Shown here: piece after piece, positions 60,139 to 64,000 of the stretch
Numbering within the stretch: position 1 is the first letter of the stretch
How the letters are laid out: every line of letters begins with the position of its first letter
NCBI RefSeq assembly: GCF_014692525.1
Contig: NZ_JACNYL010000002.1
Coordinates: 744,001-808,000 of the forward strand
DNA length: 64,000 nucleotides
From: Sphingobacterium chuzhouense
GTDB lineage: Bacteria; Bacteroidota; Bacteroidia; Sphingobacteriales; Sphingobacteriaceae
Direction of reading: 5' to 3'
Position numbers and translations under genes: made by a program
Notes under the pieces: model-generated
Told to the model about the DNA's origin: nothing
Databases searched by the model: none
Seen by the model: only the letters and a program-made list of their open reading frames with translations

Positions 60139-60879
60139 ATGGCAAATGATACCCGAACGATAAAACCTTACAAAGCACAGGAAGGTGGAAAGAAAGAACA
60201 AGTAGCAAATATGTTCAACAACATATCCAAAACGTACGATATGTTAAATCGGATGATGACTATGGGTATCGACACAATTTGGCGCAAAAAGGCGATTCGG
60301 TCATTACGCAGCATCCATCCGCAACTTATTCTCGATGTAGCTACTGGTACAGGTGATTTTGCGTTGGAGTCCATTCGGATATTGAATCCTAAAAAGATTA
60401 TCGGCGTAGATATTTCTGCGGGGATGCTCGATGTAGCCCGTGAAAAAATTGAGAAAAAAGAACTACAAGAGCAATTTGAAGTTCAGCTTGGCGACTCCGA
60501 AAAACTGCAATTCGACGACAATACGTTTGACGCAGTTACCGTTGCCTTCGGCGTTCGTAACTTTGAAAACTTAGAGCAGGGGCTTGCTGATATCCGTCGT
60601 GTATTAAAACCGGGCGGCAAGGCAGTCATCTTGGAGTTATCCAATCCGACCACCTTTCCAATAAAGCAATTGTATCATTTCCATTTTCATAAATTGACAC
60701 CCGCATTGGGCAAACTGATATCGAAAGATTCGAGCGCTTATTCTTATCTTCCCGAATCCGTTGCCAATTTTCCGGACGGCGAACGGTTTGCCGCCATTAC
60801 GCAGAAGGTAGGTTTTAAGGAAACCAAGGTAAGGCCACAAACGTTCGGGTTCTGTACTATTTACGAGTGCACCAAATGA
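60139..60879 (+). CDS. menG: Demethylmenaquinone methyltransferase UbiE/MenG
   Basis: A 246-residue class I SAM methyltransferase, last step of menaquinone synthesis. Motifs: MFNNISKTYDMLNRMMTMGID, SAM motif ILDVATGTGDFAL, GVDISAGMLDVAREKI, FDAVTVAFGVRNFENLEQGL, RVLKPGGKAVILELSNPT, and YSYLPESVANFPDGERFA. The open frame goes to 60124; the ATG at 60139 is used. Bacteroidota use menaquinone, so menG is the appropriate name. Operon with the SDR gene 15 nt downstream. Confidence 0.95.
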   Translation: MANDTRTIKPYKAQEGGKKEQVANMFNNISKTYDMLNRMMTMGIDTIWRKKAIRSLRSIHPQLILDVATGTGDFALESIRILNPKKIIGVDISAGMLDVAREKIEKKELQEQFEVQLGDSEKLQFDDNTFDAVTVAFGVRNFENLEQGLADIRRVLKPGGKAVILELSNPTTFPIKQLYHFHFHKLTPALGKLISKDSSAYSYLPESVANFPDGERFAAITQKVGFKETKVRPQTFGFCTIYECTK

Positions 60880-60894
60880 TAATTTTCAACAACG

Positions 60895-61656
60895 ATGAGA
60901 ACGGTACTTATAACAGGAGCAAGTTCAGGAATTGGAAAAGCTTGTGCAGAGGTTCTGGCAAGCGAGTCGAAATATAGACTGTTGCTTTGCGCACGTCGTC
61001 TGGAACGGCTGGAGGAAGTTAAGCAGAAAATTCAATCCGCCCACCCTACTTGCGAAGTGTTTTGCTTTGAACTTGATGTACGTGAAAACAACGAAATTGA
61101 AAAAATATGGAACAATCTTCCTGCAGCATGGCGGAATATCGACATCTTGATTAACAATGCAGGGCTTAGCCAGGGACTGGAGCCCATACAAAATGGAAAT
61201 ATTGGGGACTGGGACAGGATGATAGACACAAACATCAAGGGATTACTCTATGTCACCAAACATACCATCCCATTGATGGAGCAAAGTGTAGCGCCACACA
61301 TTATCAACTTAGGTTCTATTGCAGGCAAGGATGTCTATCCTAATGGGAATGTCTATTGCGCAACCAAACATGCAGTGGATGCGTTGACAAAAGCCATGCG
61401 AATCGATTTGCTGGAAAAAGGAATTAAGGTAACGTCCATCGACCCGGGAATGGTCGAAACCGAGTTTTCGGAAGTGCGTTTCAAAGGGGATAAAGAACGT
61501 GCGAAGGACGTATACAGAGGATTGACACCACTTTCTGGGAAAGATATTGCCGAGATTATTTCATTTGTACTTTCAAGACCAGCTCATGTCAACATCAACG
61601 ATCTTTTGGTTATGCCTACAGCACAAGCCAATGGAACAGTCGTTGTACGTGATTAA
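60895..61656 (+). CDS. SDR family NAD(P)-dependent oxidoreductase (YdfG-like)
   Basis: A 253-residue short-chain dehydrogenase resembling YdfG (L-allo-threonine/3-hydroxy acid dehydrogenase). Motifs: TGASSGIGKACAEVLA at 7-22, NNAGLSQGLEPI near 87, catalytic Ser/Tyr/Lys in NLGSIAGKDVYPNGNVYCATKHAVDALTKAM, and IDPGMVETEFSEVRFKGD. The substrate is not clear, as YdfG-type enzymes are promiscuous. Adjacent to menG in the same direction; no quinone-related role is implied. Confidence 0.9.
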   Translation: MRTVLITGASSGIGKACAEVLASESKYRLLLCARRLERLEEVKQKIQSAHPTCEVFCFELDVRENNEIEKIWNNLPAAWRNIDILINNAGLSQGLEPIQNGNIGDWDRMIDTNIKGLLYVTKHTIPLMEQSVAPHIINLGSIAGKDVYPNGNVYCATKHAVDALTKAMRIDLLEKGIKVTSIDPGMVETEFSEVRFKGDKERAKDVYRGLTPLSGKDIAEIISFVLSRPAHVNINDLLVMPTAQANGTVVVRD

Positions 61657-61665
61657 ATCTTCTAT

Positions 61666-61687
61666 GAGCCCGCCGGATGACGGGTTC
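61666..61687 (+). terminator. Weak hairpin after the SDR gene
   Basis: GAGCCCG / CGGGTTC, a 7-bp stem with one G-T pair and an 8-nt loop; only a poor T tract follows. Confidence 0.4.
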
Positions 61688-61740
61688 GTGATTTGTCAAT
61701 AAGATATACTTATAATTTATAACGCTTAACTCATAAAAAT

Positions 61741-62190
61741 ATGTCATTAGAACAAAAAATCAATCAGGATATTAAAGCTGCCATGATAGCCAAAGATAAC
61801 GCTAAACTACGTGGTCTACGTGCTATCAAAGCAGCTATATTACTAGCGAAAACAGAAAAAATCCAAGTGGAAGAGCTCAGTGAAGATACAGAAATCAAGG
61901 TGTTACAAAAACTTGCAAAACAACGTAAGGAATCAGGAGATATCTACAAAACCCAAAATCGCGAGGATTTGTATCAAATCGAGATGGAAGAACTGCAAGT
62001 CATAGAGGAGTATCTACCTAAACAACTGGATAGATCTGCCATTGAAGACATTGTGAAAGACATTATAGCAGAAGTTGGGGCAACATCCATCAAAGAAATG
62101 GGGAAAGTGATGGGCGCGGCAAATCAGAGACTTGCCGGCCAAGCAGATGGAAAGACGATATCAGAAGTAGTGAAGTCGTTACTAAGTTGA
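61741..62190 (+). CDS. GatB/YqeY domain-containing protein
   Basis: A 149-residue helical protein of the YqeY family. Features: LEQKINQDIKAAMIAKDNAKLRGLRAIKAA at the start, KLAKQRKESGDIYKTQNREDL in the middle, and the EEYLPKQLDRSAIEDIVKDI ... GKVMGAANQRLAGQADGKTISEVVKSLL C-terminal domain shared with GatB. YqeY may aid tRNA-dependent amidation, but its role is unproven. Its last 9 nt overlap the stop of the convergent GlsB-like gene. Confidence 0.92.
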   Translation: MSLEQKINQDIKAAMIAKDNAKLRGLRAIKAAILLAKTEKIQVEELSEDTEIKVLQKLAKQRKESGDIYKTQNREDLYQIEMEELQVIEEYLPKQLDRSAIEDIVKDIIAEVGATSIKEMGKVMGAANQRLAGQADGKTISEVVKSLLS

Positions 62191-63138
62191 CCTCACCCCT
62201 TTATCTTTATCCCGTTCATAAGTGACCATGTGTCGTTCTTTTTTAGCGGGATAAATATCTTCCAACGTAATCATGATACCTGTTTCTTCCACTTCACCAA
62301 ACTCGTCATTCAACGCGGTGCCGAACGTACGCATGGTAGGCGATAAATTCATATAGGTATTGATAAGCGGTGGAATATTTTCACCTAATTCCCGGATCTT
62401 CGCGTTAAGCAGCTTGTATCCTTCTTTATAAGCCAAACCATCGAACATACCTACAAACGGTGTAATATCCGTTTTATATTTTAAGTTGAGATGTTCAAAA
62501 GGCACGACTAATTGATCTTTATCCGGAAAATAGTATTCCATGAAGTAAATCAGCAAATCGCGTGCGACTTCGTTATAGTGTGGATACATGGTTACTTTTC
62601 CGAACAAATACTTTACATCAGGATTAATAACAACCAACGCACCTAAGCCGTCCCACAAATTATCTAATGAAAATAGTCCTTTCCTGTTGTCTATAGAAGG
62701 TTGAAACCGAGGCTGTACCCAAGAGCGCCCAAGTTCCAATGTATACGGCAAAAACTCTTTTTTGAATTTATCGGAAAAATGAAAGTAATGCGCCGTAGAC
62801 AGATGAAGGTTTCCCTCTCTATCAATTGCATCTAAACATTTTATAACACGGTAGCCGGCAATGATTTCTTCTTCTTCTGGATTCCAGGCAATAAGTTGGT
62901 CGTAGTTATGTTCGCATGTATCATTCTCATCAATATCGAGCGGTAATCCTGTTCCACCTCCTGCACCGCGAAAAGTCACCTCGCGGAGGCGGCCGATTTC
63001 ACGCATAATATTGGGAGCGGTATGATAGTTGATTAAATAAACCTCATTATTTCCATTATTGGTATAGCGTACAAAAGCATCTTGTGTCAATTCCGCTTTA
63101 ATTAACGCTCTGTCTACCGGTGGTATAATCTCCTGCAT
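62182..63138 (-). CDS. GNAT-family N-acyltransferase, GlsB/OlsB-like (glycine/ornithine lipid synthesis)
   Basis: A 318-residue hemolysin-type GNAT acyltransferase. Family pieces: VYLINYHTAPNIMREIGRLREVTFRGAGGGTG, NEDT-like DENDTCEHNYDQLIAWN, EEIIAGYRVIKCLD, LELGRSWVQPRFQPSI, LDNLWDGLGALVVINPDVKYLFGKVTM, and the C-terminal GMFDGLAYKEGYKLLNAKIRELG. In Bacteroides, GlsB transfers a 3-hydroxyacyl group from ACP to glycine, and OlsB does so with ornithine. The partner GlsA/PlsC-like gene is 3 nt upstream. The amine acceptor here is not decided by sequence. Confidence 0.85.
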   Translation of the reverse strand: MQEIIPPVDRALIKAELTQDAFVRYTNNGNNEVYLINYHTAPNIMREIGRLREVTFRGAGGGTGLPLDIDENDTCEHNYDQLIAWNPEEEEIIAGYRVIKCLDAIDREGNLHLSTAHYFHFSDKFKKEFLPYTLELGRSWVQPRFQPSIDNRKGLFSLDNLWDGLGALVVINPDVKYLFGKVTMYPHYNEVARDLLIYFMEYYFPDKDQLVVPFEHLNLKYKTDITPFVGMFDGLAYKEGYKLLNAKIRELGENIPPLINTYMNLSPTMRTFGTALNDEFGEVEETGIMITLEDIYPAKKERHMVTYERDKDKGVRST

Positions 63139-63141
63139 ATA

Positions 63142-63975
63142 TTATTTTTTGTCTCCCATTCTGTATACTATCTCTCTCACGTGATGAGCCCATTCGCGTT
63201 CACTTCTGGATCGGTCAAATTCCTGATAAGGAATTCGTTTTCCGACACGTATGGTTACCGTATGGTTTCGTTGAGAAAACATCTCATCCGGCAAATATAA
63301 CATCTCCATGTTTACTTTTAATCCAAATTTTTGTCTCAGTCTAGCTAAATTATAGAAAAAATTAGAATTTTTACCATCAATGTAAACTGGTACGATGTCT
63401 CTTTTATATTTTTTCGCTTTTGAAATAAAGCTCTTCTTCCATTCCAGATCCGCAATCTTCCCTCGTATTTTGCGTGAAACCAAACCTGCCGGAAATACCA
63501 ACAATGCATTATCAGATGCATAAGCTTGGTCGATTGCGATAATTCCACTTTTTGCTTGCCCTCCCACTTTGTTTACTGGGACAAAAAGAGGTTCTAGGTT
63601 TCGGATATTCATCAATATATCGTTCACTAGAAATTTGACATCGCGTCGATGCCGCCCTATTGCCTGCATGATGGCAATACCATCTAGTCCTCCGAGGGGA
63701 TGATTAGAAGCAAATATGACGCTATCATCAACGGGAATGTTGTCCGCACCTTCCAATACTACCTCTACCCCTAAATCCTCTATTAAAGCATCGACGAAAT
63801 CTAACCCGTATAGGTCCCGGAACCTAGTCATAATATCGTTTATCTCATCTTCATGGATAACACGTTCCAAATAGCTTATTAACGGGCTCGGAATCCATTT
63901 GGCCAACTTCGGGCTTTTTTTTCGAATTACTTCACGAATCTGAATAAACTTTACCTGCTCTTCTTCTCTGGCCAT
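63142..63975 (-). CDS. GlsA/PlsC-like O-acyltransferase
   Basis: A 277-residue LPLAT-fold acyltransferase, probably membrane-associated. Key region FASNHPLGGLDGIAIMQAIG: the usual HX4D motif appears as His-Pro-Leu-Gly-Gly-Leu-Asp, that is HX5D. Further family marks are LVFPAGLVSRKIRGKIADLEWKKSF and KRDIVPVYIDG. In the glycine-lipid pathway GlsA adds the second acyl chain to the hydroxyl of the first. Its 3-nt spacing from the GlsB-like gene, which follows downstream, supports that role over phosphatidic acid synthesis. The window ends 25 nt beyond its start. Confidence 0.85.
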   Translation of the reverse strand: MAREEEQVKFIQIREVIRKKSPKLAKWIPSPLISYLERVIHEDEINDIMTRFRDLYGLDFVDALIEDLGVEVVLEGADNIPVDDSVIFASNHPLGGLDGIAIMQAIGRHRRDVKFLVNDILMNIRNLEPLFVPVNKVGGQAKSGIIAIDQAYASDNALLVFPAGLVSRKIRGKIADLEWKKSFISKAKKYKRDIVPVYIDGKNSNFFYNLARLRQKFGLKVNMEMLYLPDEMFSQRNHTVTIRVGKRIPYQEFDRSRSEREWAHHVREIVYRMGDKK

Positions 63976-64000
63976 TTGTTTTTTTATAAGTCCCGTGTTT

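Noticed and set aside
1..64000. CRISPR arrays, tRNA/rRNA genes, insertion sequences, integrases, phage genes
   Set aside because: I looked for regularly spaced repeats, tRNA cloverleaf cores, rRNA signatures and transposase or integrase motifs and found none. The only long repeat is the pair of palindromic terminators.

Overview
The window is a continuous stretch of chromosome from a member of the Bacteroidota, most probably the Sphingobacteriaceae (Sphingobacterium, Olivibacter or Pedobacter relatives). The evidence is a SusC/SusD pair with DUF4959 and DUF4998 lipoproteins, a FecI/FecR pair feeding an STN-domain protein, a GlsB/GlsA-type glycine-lipid acyltransferase pair, AT-leaning DNA, weak Shine-Dalgarno sites and promoters resembling TAnnTTTG. 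I see no rRNA, tRNA, CRISPR array, transposase or integrase. Almost all of it looks like native genome with many clear intrinsic terminators.

Layout. 1-7.8 kb: the start of malate:quinone oxidoreductase, a DUF4168 secreted protein, fabG, a NEW3-protein/ABC-ATPase/ABC-permease operon, a LuxE-like acyl-protein synthetase, a YpfJ-type metalloprotease and a PhnA-like protein. 7.8-14.2 kb: a stress-type island (small lipoproteins, YghA-like SDR, DUF7218 plus topoisomerase IB, DUF892 ferritin-like protein, CsbD, CinA-like amidase with an orphan NarL-type regulator, DUF421 protein). 14.4-20.6 kb: a HEAT/double-DUF1080 protein and a Tat-exported Gfo/Idh/MocA oxidoreductase, divergent from a ROK regulator; this looks like a periplasmic 3-keto-glycoside module. 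20.6-27.7 kb: a complete glycerol/glycerol-3-phosphate regulon (glpR, glpD, glpK, glpF, a GDPD lipoprotein, glpT). 27.8-38.6 kb: an XRE regulator divergent from a SusC/SusD locus that has no glycosidase but ends in a secreted calcineurin-like phosphoesterase. It lies beside the glp genes and may supply phosphorylated or glycerophosphate-containing nutrients to them.

38.7-46.5 kb is mostly housekeeping: cysteine desulfurase, IscA-type protein, asnA, fabV with a TetR regulator, an M3 oligopeptidase and DUF2853. 46.6-48.8 kb: an ActP-type acetate symporter with its DUF485 partner. 49.2-52.5 kb: a LytTR two-component system, an LpxL-like acyltransferase homologue and, just upstream of it, an unlisted 45-codon peptide gene followed by a leaky-looking terminator. 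I consider this the most promising candidate for an undescribed peptide system. 52.6-55.8 kb: an ECF sigma factor, FecR and an STN-domain surface-repeat protein in place of the usual TonB receptor. 56-64 kb: metA, a small secreted NTF2-like protein, dnaB, ubiE/menG, an SDR, a YqeY protein and the GlsB/GlsA-like lipid acyltransferases.

All functional statements come from reading the sequence and from recalled family knowledge; no database search was run. Start codons were moved downstream of the longest open frame where a ribosome-binding site, overlap or family start supported it.
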